A DNA stretch of 64,000 nt from Engraulis encrasicolus (GCF_034702125.1 NC_085871.1:37335659-37399658); one strand, 5' to 3'. Counted from the stretch's first letter, positions 1-13,063 are shown. The notes: generated from the letters alone by a model not told the origin. Made by a program: numbers and translations.

Positions 1-773
1 TTACATGTCTGCTCGTCTGACACAATCAGGCTTTTAAAACACGAGTCACAGTACACTTGCAAGTGAGCCATGGCCCCAGCCAGGGCTATGACATCATTTA
101 GGCTCGTGTTTCGCAAACTTTTCAGTTGAAGATGAAGATGAAGATTGTGCACATAGTTTCAAAGTGAGAGGTCCGCACACTTCAAGTCCTTTTTGTTTCC
201 TTTTATGGCTGGATAATGTATCGACTTCACAGTCTTCATCAGATTCTCCTCTCTTCTCTCTCTCAAACTTTTCAGACCATTTCTCCTGACAACAACAATT
301 CACAGTCCACCTGTCAACTGAATTGATAGGCATGCTCACAGTACTAGTTTAACCGTAGCAGATTTGTGGACAAATGGTTTCTTTTTCTATATGAATTACA
401 AGCCTGTCTTATTGTATGGAAAGAACACATTTAGATGTTTATCCTTTACATCTAAGAATGTTACAGATATAACCTAGTATGCTAACGTGTTGGAAACGCT
501 GACTGCATTTGTAGAAACTTCATGGACCACTGGAGGTTTCTGTTGGACCACCAGTGGTGCCCGGGCTACATTTTGAGAGTCACTGACTAGGGCTTCTCAG
601 TGGGACTGTAGTAAAGGGGAGGTCCGTTGCCCTGTCTGTTTTTGAACCTGGGTCTCCAAGGTCCCAAGCATCCTCTGACCACAACACCGTAGAGCCAGTT
701 TCCTCGGTACCATGATCAGAGCACGTTAGTTACTCCAAAGGCCTGGTTTTGAAGCAGAGCAGGGCAACTGTCC
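1..773. other. No gene recognised
   Basis: Unique-looking AT-rich DNA. A Ser-rich open frame on the minus strand (339-94) has no recognisable domain or splice context and is not called. Confidence 0.4.
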
Positions 774-781
774 TTCCCTTG

Positions 782-930
782 CAGGATTGCCAGATGAGGC
801 TGACGATTTCCAGCCCAAAAAATTCTCAAATCCCACCTGGGATTCTATGGCCAAAAATTGGGCGTTTTTTCTCTCCAAAATCCTTTTTTTTCATGCACAC
901 GGCCATCCTAAGCAGAATCTGGCAACACAG
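782..930. mobile_element. hAT MITE, TTGCCAGAT family
   Basis: CAGGATTGCCAGATGAGG ... AATCTGGCAACACAG, with near-perfect 8-bp duplication TTCCCTTG/TTTCCTTG (774-781, 931-938). Related copy at 19033-19238; relics near 10100, 17340 and 28650. Confidence 0.75.
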
Positions 931-964
931 TTTCCTTGGATAAAGAGACGGACAGAAATATTGC

Positions 965-1480
965 ATTATAGCTCATACTTTTATCCAAAGCAACTTATTA
1001 ACAAACCGTTATTTAGGAGCAGGTTAGTGGATACAGTCCTATAGAGCAGTGGTTCCCAAACTTTTCCCCCTGCGCACCCCCTTTTACATTTCAGTGTGGT
1101 TCGCGCACCCCCTAAGCGAATGTTGCACAACCGCACATTTTGAGCAAAACTCAACTGACGTTTTTTCTGCCATCATTACAATGGAACTTTTTGCATGACA
1201 AGTCTAGGAGTTACAAATTACACTTCAAGATGGATCCTTCCAGCATACAATTCACCGAACAACATGTAATGTTCATTAATTCTGTAAAAACACACATCTC
1301 AGCCAGTACTCTATTCAGCTCGCGCACCCCCTTGTGGCAGGCCGCGCACCCCCAGGGGTGCACGCACCCCAGTTTGGGAAACCCTGCTATAGAGCAATGG
1401 TGAGTTAGGTGCCTTGTGCTCCAGGACACGTCAGCCATGGGATTCAGCTGTAGGCAAGGTAAGGGTGGGATCTACTCCAT
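965..1480. repeat. ATTAC-type dispersed repeat, split by a MITE
   Basis: Left part (TTTTATCCAAAGCAACTTA, GGTTAGTGGATACAGTC) and right part (AGCAATGGTGAGTTAGGTGC) match the unbroken copies at 7807, 55112 and 56700 when the MITE is removed. Confidence 0.65.
1047..1386. mobile_element. hAT MITE (340 bp) inside an older repeat
   Basis: CAGTGGTTCCCAAACTTTT ... AGTTTGGGAAACCCTG with perfect duplication CTATAGAG (1039-1046, 1387-1394). It splits an ATTAC-type dispersed repeat. Confidence 0.92.
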
Positions 1481-2686
<1,206 letters not shown>

Positions 2687-3666
2687 TCAACTTCCTAGTT
2701 AGGATATTGGACTACAGTATACAACTAGATTTTCATTGGTTGGTTGGTAGTTAGACAGACAGACAGACTGATTGAACAACTACAATCCCTTCCTTGACCT
2801 GTAGCTTAAAACGTAAAGGTTCCTTAAATAACCCTCAGCTAGTTCATGGGAGAACCCAAAGGTTCCCTGGAGGTGTCACAAAATTACAATAAGGTGTAAA
2901 TATAACATGTAGGCTATTATTAATGAAATTACTAGGATATAAGAAGTGACAAATTCTTGTACAAGATCTACACAAAAGAGTTTTTGACAGATATTTAATA
3001 CTTCTAATCAGATTTTGATGTTAAGTCCAGCAGAGTTCACATCTATTTTTTTCTGACATTTGAGTGCACATTTTGACAAATGATACATTTTGACCAAGTT
3101 GCACATTTTGACCAATGATATATACAGTAGGTTACCCTAATGTCATTGCGTGATCATAGTTTTGCAGGTGTGCTATTGTATCCTTGAATGTCAATATGGT
3201 ATCAGGTCAGCCAATCATCTATCAACTTAGACCCATATCAATCAATATTGCCAGTGAGGCCTGTGAGTCATAACATTGTCAACATACGGCACCGCTAATC
3301 TATTCTGCCTTTTGAATGAGGGCAAGGCCCCTGTTATTTGATGTAATTTTAATACTCAAGTTGTAATTCATTAGTAAAGACCCTGTACTGTTTTGATGCA
3401 TTATTAAAGAATCTGTACTTCTGTCATAGTAGTGTAGTACTACGGAACCAGAGAGAGTGGATAAGAGAGAGATTCCGTTGGCCCATTGTTTCCGGGTTCT
3501 ACTATCACAAGGGGGAGGGGAAGGAAATCCCCCTTTAGGCAGACCTAAGGACTGTTCTATTCATTCTAGGAGTATTATACTCCTAGAATCTCTGACGGTA
3601 CTAATGACCTTTCGATGAGTGGTACCTATAGTTTCACTGGAGGAGCGGTGTACATCATGACGCTAC
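2687..3666. other. No gene recognised
   Basis: AT-rich DNA, no coding pattern seen. Confidence 0.4.
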
Positions 3667-3671
3667 TGACT

Positions 3672-4082
3672 CAGGCCCGTAGCCAGCATTGTGGTGGGGG
3701 GGATCTTTTCCCCCCGAAAGTGGACTTTATTTGGCTCCCGGCTCCAATGTTTCCCAAATACACGAGCACACTAAAAATATTTTAATTTAGACATACTTTA
3801 TTCATTATAAGTTTGTCACAAGTCTGTTGTTGCTGTCTTTAATTGTTTGTCTGTTGCTCCCCACTCTTAACATAAATGGACATGAATTGCTTCAAATGAG
3901 CTATTTCCCTATATAGTGTCGGCCCAGTGTTGGCTCAGTTACTGCTATCTGACAGTTATTGTCTATGAAAAGGCCTTCCAGTCAAAGTGGGATGCAACGT
4001 ATTTGGGGGGTTCGAGTGGGGGTGGGGGATGGGAGGGGGGGGTTCGAACGAACCCCTCGAACCCCCCCTGGCTACGGGCTTG
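3672..4082. mobile_element. MITE (411 bp), CAGGCCCGTAGCC ends
   Basis: CAGGCCCGTAGCC ... GGCTACGGGCTTG with TGACT on both sides (3667-3671, 4083-4087). Confidence 0.7.
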
Positions 4083-4238
4083 TGACTATCTCTTTAGCTG
4101 GCACCCCAGAGGAGGTTGGATGGGCCAGGTATTGCAATGACACTGTCTGTCTGTCTGTCTGGTCACTCTGTGTGTGTACATGTGTATTTTGTTTGAAGGG
4201 GGTATCAAACACACACCAAGTCAGACAGAAACTTAGGC

Positions 4239-4496
4239 CAGGGATGGGCAACATTCATGATAAGGAGGGCCACATTTATTCATGGCCACCATCGGAGGGC
4301 CACTTGACCACGGACCTGACTGCAACTCACAGAGCTCGAGGTGCAGTTGGTTGCTCACTGATGCTACAACAGATGAATTTAGTAGTGGTTTGAAATAATC
4401 TTGTCATAACTTTTTAAGTTATAATTTATCTAAGGGCCACACTGAGTGAGGAGGCGGGCCACATGTGGCCCCCGGGCCTCCAGTTGCCCATCCCTG
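4239..4496. mobile_element. hAT MITE (258 bp)
   Basis: CAGGGATGGGCAAC ... GTTGCCCATCCCTG with perfect duplication ACTTAGGC (4231-4238, 4497-4504). Confidence 0.93.
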
Positions 4497-4757
4497 ACTT
4501 AGGCCAACACACAGGATCATGAGCATATAGGGCTGGCAGGAAGGTCACGTTGCCATTTCTGATTGCTCTTGTTGTTTTTGTTGTATCCTCAGTTTAGTCA
4601 ACGGTTATCAATATGACTAATATAAGTACAACAAAACTTCAGCTGAGTGCTTTCCTGTGTAGAAAAGAACTTCTGAAACACATGCCAATAGACATTTGTT
4701 CATGCAAATTCAAAATGAATCTTCAGACAAAGTCAGTCATACATTTCGAAGGCACAT

Positions 4758-4763
4758 TTTATT
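4758..4763 (-). terminator. Candidate polyadenylation signal of gene A
   Basis: AATAAA on the minus strand about 510 bases after the gene A stop codon. It is the first canonical signal I noticed downstream; cleavage there would give a 3' UTR of about 0.5 kb containing an (ATT)n tract. Confidence 0.35.
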
Positions 4764-4874
4764 TTTGTAAATAACATATATAATACATATTTATACATTC
4801 ATTGTATTTACAGTTTTTCATTTTAGTTACATTTCACAGCACGTGCAATAACCAGACATATTATTATGTCATTA

Positions 4875-4921
4875 TATTATTATTATTATTATTATTGTTG
4901 TTATTATTATTATTGTTGTTG

Positions 4922-4964
<43 letters not shown>
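4875..4964. repeat. (ATT)n microsatellite with GTT interruptions
   Basis: Lies in the predicted 3' UTR of gene A. Confidence 0.95.
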
Positions 4965-5268
4965 CTGAAACGCAAGACAGGGCCATGTGCAAAAGTCAAT
5001 TTTCAGATGAACAGTAAGTTTACATGGTGCAGGAGTGTTTTTCCACTCCTGAAAGTGCTTAACAATGTAGGCCTCACATTCACACTCACATTCACACACT
5101 GTTGGCAATGTCCAACACACAGGGAGCAATTTGGGGTTAAGTATCTTGCTCAAGGACACAATGAGGGTCAGGCAGAGCGGGGCTCGAACCTGCAACATTA
5201 AAAGGCTGCTGAAGAGGCTCCTCTACCACCTGACCCAAGGTTCTGCATGTAGACAGTCTGTTACGTAC

Positions 5269-5291
5269 TTAGCATCCACACCATTGAGGAT
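5269..5291 (-). CDS. Gene A exon 9: terminal WCGC tail and stop
   Basis: After a strong acceptor (TGTTCTTCTGCAG/AT) the phase-1 exon codes D-PQWCGC and TAA. The assignment rests on gene B, where the equivalent place holds an acceptor followed by D-AGWCGC and TAA; 20 of 28 bases match, and the bases after the stop also match. Only 7 residues are coded, which on its own would be weak evidence. Confidence 0.75.
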
Positions 5292-8200
5292 CTGCAGAAG
5301 AACACATAAGACACCATTCGATTAAGTGGAAAATAAAAGGCATGTAGTGTTTTCTAGAGAAAAGAATGCTTGCGTAATGGTAGAGTAAGTACTTGTAGTA
5401 GTTCATTTTCAATATGTATGCTGCCCAAGTGCCCATTCACAAATATGCTTTTTTCATGAATAAGCACTAAGGAACAAATTATTAGTTACTGGCCTAACTA
5501 AAGTAGAGGAAGTTTTGCAAAATAAAAAAAAATAAAAATAGTGTATATGGAGAATTGGGTGGTATAAATTCTAGAAATTAACTAATATAAAAAAATACCC
5601 CACCTGCAGCAAGTATGCCATGCTAACAGAACCTTTTAAGAATTTCCCTGAATGTTGGGTTGCAGCAAGTATGTCATGCTTCTTAGAACCTTATAAGAAT
5701 TTCCCTGAATGTTGGTCTAATCCGTTTCTACGATAACTTTTATAAAACCTTCACAAGGCATTTATAGGTAGGGTAGCGCCTGACACAACTTTACAATTTG
5801 GTATGATGCTTTATTGTGCCTTATTGGTTGAGGAAAAAAGTTGAGTATTACCTGTGACATCAACTATGGTATTGGTGGCGACAATCTTCTTGGTGGCTGT
5901 GTTCTGTGCTATGCAGGTTATGGTTTCCGTTGCTACGTAGTGGCTGATAGTCAGCTCCATCTTGCTGCCGTGTATCGTTCTCCCGTACGCCAGCCAAGAG
6001 TAGTCACAAGGCCCAGGGCTGCAGACTGCTGAACACTCAAAAGTGGATGCCTGTCCCACCTGCACCGACTTTGGCCCAGAGATGGTGACTTCCTTTGGGC
6101 CGTCTGCAAGACAGAAGTAAATGCATGTGGCATGGGCAAGCATGTAGAGTAGCATTGTGTAGTATTGACCCCGATGGGAGATGAAAGTGTCAAAATACTT
6201 AGTTTGAAAATACTTCTATTGAAGAGCTTTGTCTTTATAGCCAAGTCAAGTCAAGTTGGAATTGAAGAACTGAAATTACGTTTTTTTTTTTTTTTTACTT
6301 TCGCAGGCATAGACAGACATACTTAAAGTTAATATTTTGATATGAATTGATCTTTGTGTGTCGTTACTCACCAGCCATCTCCACTGTTATCATCACATAA
6401 GTCCTGTTGTAGGTTTTTGTATTGTATGGTGCGCAGGCAAGAACTCCCACATCAGCTTCACTCACTGATTGGATGGAGAAGGTAGTAACATTGCTCACTG
6501 GGTTACCGTTAAAAAGCCAAGCATAACGGCACGGTGGATTACACTCTGCTGAGCAGGAAAATGTTGCAGAATGCCCGGGAAGAAGAAAGGCTGTCTGATA
6601 AGGCAACAGCTTCTCGGCCGGCATCAGCATCATTTGTGGATTTAGTGGTCCATCTAGGCAAGGCGAAACAAGGCAAAAAAAAAAATCTATATCATGCATC
6701 CTGTCATCGACCAAACCAAAAGGAATATAATGAGCAATAGCGGTAAATCATGAAGATGACAGGTATAAAACACTCATAATAGAGATAATAGGATGAAAGG
6801 ATAAAAAAGTAAACAAATCGATACATAAAAAGATAACATTTATAAATAAGTAAATAAATAAAAAGAGAGAGTGTCTATCTGCAGAACTGGTTTTGATCAG
6901 CAAAGTACAGCACAGCATCTCCTATTCAACTGGGCAGCTCTTAGTAGGCCTTATATACACAATATTGAATGGAATTAACCCTGAAAATGTTACACAGACC
7001 AAAGAGTAAAATGAACAATATTTTTGAGTGTCTGAAACAGAGTTCATTTCAACCATTTAGGAGTTGTATTAACACTGGTATTTTTACTGTGTAGATGCAG
7101 GAGATTGTTGGCTATGCACTGCCATAACCCACGTTTCATCGAGCAGTGGACACAGGAGTTAAAAACATCACCACTTGGCCAATGCATCATTCAAACCCAT
7201 GCTATGTTTTAAAGGTCATGGGTGTAATTATTGTAGTTCATGAATAGACTAATATTTAAGTAATACACAAAGCTAATATTTTTCCTCTGACCAAATGTCT
7301 GTGACTGGTAATTCAAAAAGGCGAGCATGGAGAAAATCCACCAATTCATGCATGAAAAGTTTCAAGTTATTATGAATACTTGATAGTGGTGGTGAATGTA
7401 GGCCTACATGAATAAGATAACATTTGTGGATGGGCAGCATACATTCTGGAAATGAGTCACTGAAAACTTTTTAAAAAAAATTATTACATGTGTGATCACA
7501 GTTCGCTCATTCTGAGATACTCACATAGAACATTCAGCTCGTAGGGGACACCGGGGATGACTTTTCCTTGGTCAGTGGCATTGCAGGCGTACACACCCGA
7601 GTCGGACTGCTGCAGTGGCTTAAATGTAAGGGTGGCGTCATTGTCACCTAGATGGACTCTGTCACTTGTTGACAGAGGTTTGCCATTCTTGGTCCACCGG
7701 ATGAGGGAGTTTTGCGAGGCCCCATCACATATCAGGGTGTAAGAACTGCCTAGTACAGAATTCGTCAGAGTGACGGGCCGTACTGCGATGGGATCTGGGG
7801 GGATGATAACATTACATTACATTACATCACATTATGCTTTTATCTAAAGCAACTTACAGTTATTATTGCAGGGTATTGGTTACTGTCCCGGGAGCAATGT
7901 GAGAACCTGCAACCCTGTGATCTACAGTCCAAGTCCCTGACCATTACACCAAGACAGAACATCGTGACCAATTCAATTCCAATTCATTTTTATTAAGCAT
8001 AGCCCTCTATAACAGTAGTCTACGTAGAACGCAGGTATACGCAGTATACCCACCTGAAATTGTCAGGGATTTCAGTATACCCACCTAAAATTGATTTATT
8101 CAATATTTGGAATAGCACAAATATACAGTATAGCCACCACAAAAAATGCTCAAATACACAGTATACCCACCACAAAAAAGTAGACAACACCACTGCCCAT

Positions 8201-11200
8201 AAATTATAACTCAAAATACAAAATACTAGTCTGTAGCTTTGCACAATACACTCAGCACAAATCCACCAACACTCATACGCAATCGTGACCAATGGTGAAT
8301 CATTTACAGCTCAAACAACTCGTGGTCTTTTTACACTACAGTATCAGTAGACAAATATCCTACACACCGTCCATTGCACTTGCACTTTTATTGCTCACAA
8401 CAGTTCAGAAAACTCACCTGAAGAAGGTCTGGAAGACCAAAATGTTATGAGCAATACATTTGCGAGAACTAGTGTCATGGGCGGCTATCTGTACTTGTTT
8501 ACCATTGGTTTCATTCAGAGCATCCATTTTAAGGTGTGCAAAAGCGTCCCATAGTGAACACTACAGTATCAAACATACAGTCATTTCAATGTCGGACTAG
8601 GAGAAGGAACAGTCAACCTCCGCAATGTGTCACTTACCATTAACTTGCAGAATCTTTGTGCCATTTATAGTCCGGCCAGACAGAGGGTTTGTAACAGTGC
8701 ACACCAGCTGCTCGGCCTTATGGTACTCATCAATGTCAAGGACGAGAATGCTTGCAGCTTGAGCTTTACCCACTTTGAAGATAGGCACCTGGACTTGATT
8801 CCCCTCGTACACTTTGCCTCGGAAATGCCACGTATAGGTGCACCCGGGGGTGCAAGCTGAAGCTGAGCTGCACAAGTATTGGACATTGTCCCCTACAGTC
8901 ACAGATGTCTGTCCATAAATGTACACAGTACCTGGTCCAGCTGTAGAACATCAAACATACAAAAAACAGCTGATTCAGCAACTGGGATTTCATGTTTACC
9001 AACACCGTGCCTGCGCATGCCAGCAAGAGGCAGAAAGGGATCTAGCGCAACTGAAATGAAGGAATATACATTTAATTTGAAGGGGGATGTTACCCAAAAA
9101 ATGATCTGATAAATTCTAACATGTGACATCCACAACAGTTCGCTCAGCATCATATGCCTATTGTACTGAACAGTAAATAGTGTGTTTTCATTGCCAGCTA
9201 GTGCACTGCGCCAACTAGACAACTAGTCACCTGCAACTTATTGTTCATCATAATTATGACAACAGTATATTGATGTAATGAAAAGTTTAATCATTGAGGA
9301 GATGAAATCACTTCCACGACACAACATAGTTCGTTCAACATAACATAGTTCGTTTGTCTGACAATACATAGCCTAATTTATCTTCTGTACATAATGTTGA
9401 GAAAAACAACAACAAACATTAAAATTATGAATGAAAAATTATGAATGAATTATTGAAATACTGAAAGCATTTACTTACATGCCACAAGTACAGATGCACT
9501 CGCTTCCACATAAAGCTGAGACAGAATGTTCTGAGCTGTGCAATACACAGTTTGTTCTGCAATGTTTTGCTCAGGTGTTACGTAAGTAAAAACAGTGCTG
9601 TTGATTGCTTTTAGTTTTCGCCCATAATTTGTCATAGTATAGAGACAGGAAGGACGGCAAGTAGCAGTGCATTCAAATGTAGATTCAACATTTGGAAGCA
9701 ACATTTTTGGAGCCTTTATTGCCAAGTTGGAAGGCCCCTCTGAAAAGGAAATGCATCAAGAAGTCAGACAATGATCATTTAAGTGCCTTTATCATGTCTT
9801 TGGCTGTGTGCCATAAATCTAAGAAGGCTTTTTTTTTTAAATGCCAAGACGTGGTTGTAGTGTGTGTAAACCAAGTGGCTTAAAGCTGGGTTAGCTGGAT
9901 TACTGCCACCACATTACATAAGGTAACATATTTCTGAAGTTTGTGTGGTGCATGCCCTCGTGGAGCACATCCTTCCAAGTGTTTTTGGTCATCAGCAGGA
10001 TTACCAAATGTGACTGATTATTCCCAGTCCAATAAATGCTTTAAAAAAACGGCTGGAGGCAGTAAATTAAATAAATTATATTGAGTTCTATGGCGATGAA
10101 TCTACAGAAAAATCTGCACAATATGTTTTTGTAATGCACAGATGGTCATCCTAAACAGCCCAATTGGGCGGGATTATGCCCCAATCTGGCAACCCATCAT
10201 CAATCATCCAAACAGCAATGTACCTCCAGCGTCGGCCTACATACCTGCAAATTGAAAGGTCTTGCTAATGCTGGCAGTCACTCCTGTCTGTGGGTTCGTA
10301 GCTTCACAAGTGATGACTTTTGAAGGGACATAAGTAGTGAAGATGGTGTTGAGCGGGTTCGAATAACTTGTCTTCCCGTCAAGGGTCATGGTGTATGTGC
10401 ACCTTGGGTTGCATTTTGCAGAGCAGGAGAAACCATAGGGGATACCTATGGTCACATAATTTGGACCACTGATCTGCACGTCTGTGGGGTCACCTTTCAA
10501 AAAGACATTAAAAACATTAAGAAAAAGCATTTTATTTGATGTTTTGGATTATTGTTTCAAATTGAATCAGTGTCGCTCAGTTTAAGACTTGTCCGCTCCA
10601 TGACACAATAAATTGACTTGTTGAATAATTGTCTCAAGAAAAATGGTGCAGTGGCAGATTTAAGTATGAAACCACTTCATTTGACATGACATAGTACTCA
10701 CTTGCTGCGAGGAGCCTGTAGCTGGTTCTTCTCCGTAGCCTCTCACTGGCAAAAGCTCCTGTCACACATCACATATAACATTATGTCATTATGTAAAACG
10801 GTGACACAGTAGCCTCTTTGTGCAGATGGGCTTGCTGGCAGGGCCCATTCACTCTTCGCTGAAAAGACTTACCTACATCTTAACAACAACGATATGACAT
10901 TACCAAGCCTGACATTACCAAACCTTTTGGTGACAGTAGGTGTGACATGGGCTCTACGCAAAGGAGTTGACCCATGGAGACATGGCCCCTGTTATAAATT
11001 TGCTGTACCAAAATGGCAATGACCAAGTTGTGATGTATTACTAAAGGCCCTGTGCCATGTCATAGTACTATTAGTACTATGGCAGTTAAGTCTTTTCCAC
11101 CACCATTACTGCGCCCCACTGATGGAATGGCGTGCATTATGCGTCTACACTTTTAAAAAATGTTGGTTTTGCCACTTACCTGCCAGGCAGGCAGACAGCA

Positions 11201-11228
11201 GAAACAGACAGGTGGTGGTGGGCATCAT
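5269..11228 (-). CDS. Ig gene A: predicted secreted six-Ig-domain protein (9 exons, 581 aa)
   Basis: Exons on the minus strand: 11228-11180, 10758-10702, 10493-10245, 9739-9479, 8940-8638, 7794-7525, 6653-6372, 6103-5852 and 5291-5269. Every junction is AG/GT and phase 1, and the total of 1746 nt is exactly 582 codons with the stop. Order: signal peptide (about 1-20), basic linker (to 35), Ig1 36-118, Ig2 119-205, Ig3 206-306, Ig4 307-396, Ig5 397-490, Ig6 491-574, tail 575-581 (DPQWCGC). All domains except Ig4 have two extra cysteines between the B-strand cysteine and the C strand. I see no transmembrane or GPI segment, so secretion is inferred. Ig4 ends in the NVLYGP style of CEACAM-like proteins, but I do not recognise an orthologue. 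Gene B at 22.5-34.1 kb is a collinear paralogue in the same orientation. Partner and function are unknown. Confidence 0.85.
5852..6103 (-). CDS. Gene A exon 8: Ig domain 6
   Basis: 84 codons, phase 1-1, from CTTGCAG/ACGGCCC to CACAG/GTAATA. Motif FECSAVCSPGPCDYSWLAYG, with the F-strand cysteine in TITCIAQN, ending TIVDVT. It is the domain most alike between the paralogues: gene B Ig7 shares VTISGPKSV and STFECSAVC and also ends VDVT. Confidence 0.89.
6372..6653 (-). CDS. Gene A exon 7: Ig domain 5
   Basis: 94 codons, phase 1-1, from TGCCTAG/ATGGACC to GGCTG/GTGAGT. Motif FSCSAECNPPCRYAWLFNG, with the F-strand cysteine in GVLACAPY. Two NxT sequons are visible (NVT, NRT). Counterpart of gene B Ig6: both begin YGP-(L/V)-NP. 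Confidence 0.88.
7525..7794 (-). CDS. Gene A exon 6: Ig domain 4 (conventional type)
   Basis: 90 codons, phase 1-1, from CCCCCCAG/ATCCC to CTAT/GTGAGT. This is the one ordinary Ig domain in the protein: LICDG for strand B, IRWTKNGKPL for strand C and DSGVYACNAT for strand F, with no extra cysteines. It ends ELNVLY, joining to GPLNP in the next exon, a CEACAM-like junction. Its counterpart in gene B is Ig5. Confidence 0.88.
7807..7960. repeat. ATTAC-type dispersed repeat
   Basis: Starts with (TTACA)n, then CTTTTATCTAAAGCAACTTA and a tRNA-like AGAACCTGCAACCCTG stretch. Inside intron 5 of gene A. Confidence 0.65.
8013..8195. mobile_element. hAT MITE, GTAGTCTAC family (inverted copy)
   Basis: CAGTAGTCTACGTAGAACGC ... 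AGTAGACAACACCACTG; the same family as 15421-15574 in opposite orientation. Target duplication not clear. Inside intron 5 of gene A. Confidence 0.6.
8638..8940 (-). CDS. Gene A exon 5: Ig domain 3
   Basis: 101 codons, phase 1-1, from TCTACAG/CTGGACC to AATG/GTAAGT. Motif LCSSASACTPGCTYTWHFRG, with the first cysteine spacing widened to five residues; F-strand cysteine in LVCTVTN. The GNQVQVPIFKVG segment aligns with GTPVTVPIMRRG of gene B Ig4, so these are counterparts. Confidence 0.88.
9479..9739 (-). CDS. Gene A exon 4: Ig domain 2
   Basis: 87 codons, phase 1-1, from TTTTCAG/AGGGG to GGCAT/GTAAGT. Motif ECTATCRPSCLYTM, with the F-strand cysteine in VYCTAQN. The core tryptophan is again methionine, as in Ig1. 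It corresponds in position to Ig3 of gene B. Confidence 0.87.
10245..10493 (-). CDS. Gene A exon 3: Ig domain 1
   Basis: 83 codons, phase 1-1, from acceptor TTGAAAG/GTGACC to donor GCAG/GTATGT. The core motif is SCSAKCNPRCTYTM, with the F-strand cysteine in VITCEATN. It has the extra C-x3-C loop of the family, but the invariant Ig tryptophan is replaced by methionine. It best resembles Ig1 and Ig2 of gene B. Confidence 0.87.
10702..10758 (-). CDS. Gene A exon 2: signal-peptide end and basic linker
   Basis: A 57-nt phase 1-1 exon between TGACAG/GA and AA/GTGAGT. It codes roughly AFASERLRRRTSYRLLAA. Signal peptidase could cut after AFA. The RLRRR run could be a proprotein-convertase site (inference). 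Gene B has a matching 54-nt exon in the same position, which supports that it is real. Confidence 0.78.
11180..11228 (-). CDS. Gene A exon 1: signal peptide
   Basis: Codes MMPTTTCLFLLSACLA plus one base. The hydrophobic core CLFLLSACLA is a typical signal-peptide core. The start is the first of two adjacent ATGs (11228), in the context CATCGCCATGATG. The exon ends at GGCAG/GTAAGT. A TATA box lies about 100 bp upstream. Confidence 0.88.
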
Positions 11229-11329
11229 GGCGATGGTGGTGGTGGTGGTGGTAAACGTGGAGATGTGGATGGATGGCGATGGATCGATCCTATGGTTCTC
11301 CTACTCAACTCGGCCCTCTGCGGCTGTCC

Positions 11330-11335
11330 TTTATA
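11330..11335 (-). promoter_or_regulatory. TATA box of gene A
   Basis: TATAAA on the minus strand in the context GGAGTATAAAGGACA, about 100 bases before the ATG. Gene B has GGAGTATATAGGAGG about 70 bases before its ATG. The shared flanks suggest a conserved core promoter. Confidence 0.6.
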
Positions 11336-11339
11336 CTCC

Positions 11340-12699
11340 ACCTCTTGGGCCGCGTCGGGGCAGGCGGGCAGGCGGGTGTACTTTGAGCAAAAAAAAAAAT
11401 CATATCTGGGAAAAGAACACAATCACACAAGTACCGTACACGACCTTTTCAAATGGGTTATCAAATCAATCCGGGTTGCACAGACTGTATTCTTAAGAAT
11501 AGGTCAGAAGGGTTGGCTGCTCTATCAAAAAGCCATTTAGTCATGGTGTTGCCTTTTGTTGAGAGAGGCATTAAAGGCAGGGCATGCCATGATGTGATGG
11601 GAAAGCTATTAAGAACGATATAGTTCTGAAAGGCATGATACGGTCCCTGGTGGGGGAGGGGGGGATGTCCACCTTTCCCTTCCTTACCAGTCGGTTAAAT
11701 GATATAGCAGGAATATATAGTACCAAGATGGGATCAGGAATAATATTGCAGGAAGGTAGGGCTTTCATGCCAACATGGGAAATCGGGAATTAGATTCTTA
11801 AAATGCATGCTAACCAGGAAAGAAAATTCAGCTTCCCTTAAAAAGTTGGCTAAATTATATTGCAGGAAGGTACGCCTATAGTGGTAAAATGGGAAAGTTA
11901 TCGAGAATTAGATACAGCAGTTATACAAGGCATGCTGCCCAGGAAATAAAAAACACCTACCACTTCCTTACCAGTAATGTCAGCTAAGGCACGGCAGCTA
12001 AAGGCAAGGCAAGCCTATTTGTATAGAACAGGTGTAATTCGGTGTGCTTCACAAGAAAATAAAAGTAAAAAAGAAGTCAATTGTAGTGGGTGCATTTTTT
12101 GTGGTTCCAAACCTTTGCAGCAAAGGAGTTAAATGCTGCCTCTCCACACATTGCTTTGACTTTTGAAATAACCTGCAAATTCTTCTCCGTTGACCTTAGT
12201 GACCAGTTGGTGCATACTGCTCAAACATATCCAGTAGGCTAAATTGTACTGCAGGAGTAGAGCCAAAAAAACGGGCTATGACAACAAATATCAAGGTTTC
12301 CTGCATTGATTAATCATTAAGTGATCTGAACATCCACTATGCCAACAAAGTGCTGGAACCAATGCCTTGATTATTGTCACTTTCTCAGCTTTACATAAGG
12401 ATAACTCTCGTCAAATAGAGGTCGATAGAAAACCATGTACAGGAGTCTACTAGAAATTCAGACATTTAAACAAAACAAAAGATGAGCTCATATTTGAAGT
12501 AAAGATTAAACTTGATAGGGAATGCCAGTGAGCACCCCTAACCACATAGGCCTACTGAGATGCATACTATCGGAAAACATGTTTAGGGCAGTTTTTAACA
12601 ACATATTTTTTGACATGCCCATAGACAGCCATTGTAAAGTCAATTGAGACAAAATCAAAATCAGCCAAATAATGGAGACAGCAGCAAATATAAAAAATG
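11340..12699. other. Upstream flank of gene A, no gene recognised
   Basis: Contains homopolymer A/G patches near 11390 and 11650 and diverged repeat DNA; no exon or domain seen. Confidence 0.4.
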
Positions 12700-12707
12700 G
12701 ATAGGGG

Positions 12708-13063
12708 TAGGGCTGGGCAATATGACGATATATATCATTATCATGATATAAAAGTGTATATCGTGACCTTTCTCCTTTATCGTTTATATCGTGATTGTAA
12801 TTTTATCAATTTTATACAATTGAATATCATTTAATTACATTTCATGTTGTCACAATACACACTATAAGTTAATGTAACTGTAAAAATAAGAATAAAAATA
12901 TCAATTTTAAAGAAAGGTTGTTTTGCGACATGAAAAAATAAAGAGCAAATAAAGAGAATAACTGAAAACGAATGTAATTGTGCTATATCGTGATATATAT
13001 CGGTATCGTGATATAAAGTAATCCATATAGTGATATTGTTTTTTCCCATATCGCCCAGCCCTA
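12708..13063. mobile_element. hAT MITE (356 bp)
   Basis: TAGGGCTGGGCAATATG ... CATATCGCCCAGCCCTA with perfect duplication GATAGGGG (12700-12707, 13064-13071). Very rich in TATCGTGATAT words. Confidence 0.93.

Noticed and set aside
94..339. Minus-strand Ser/Lys/Glu-rich frame as a possible cytoplasmic exon of gene A
   Set aside because: Gene A already ends at the WCGC exon; no phase-1 acceptor or transmembrane segment links it, and gene B has no counterpart.
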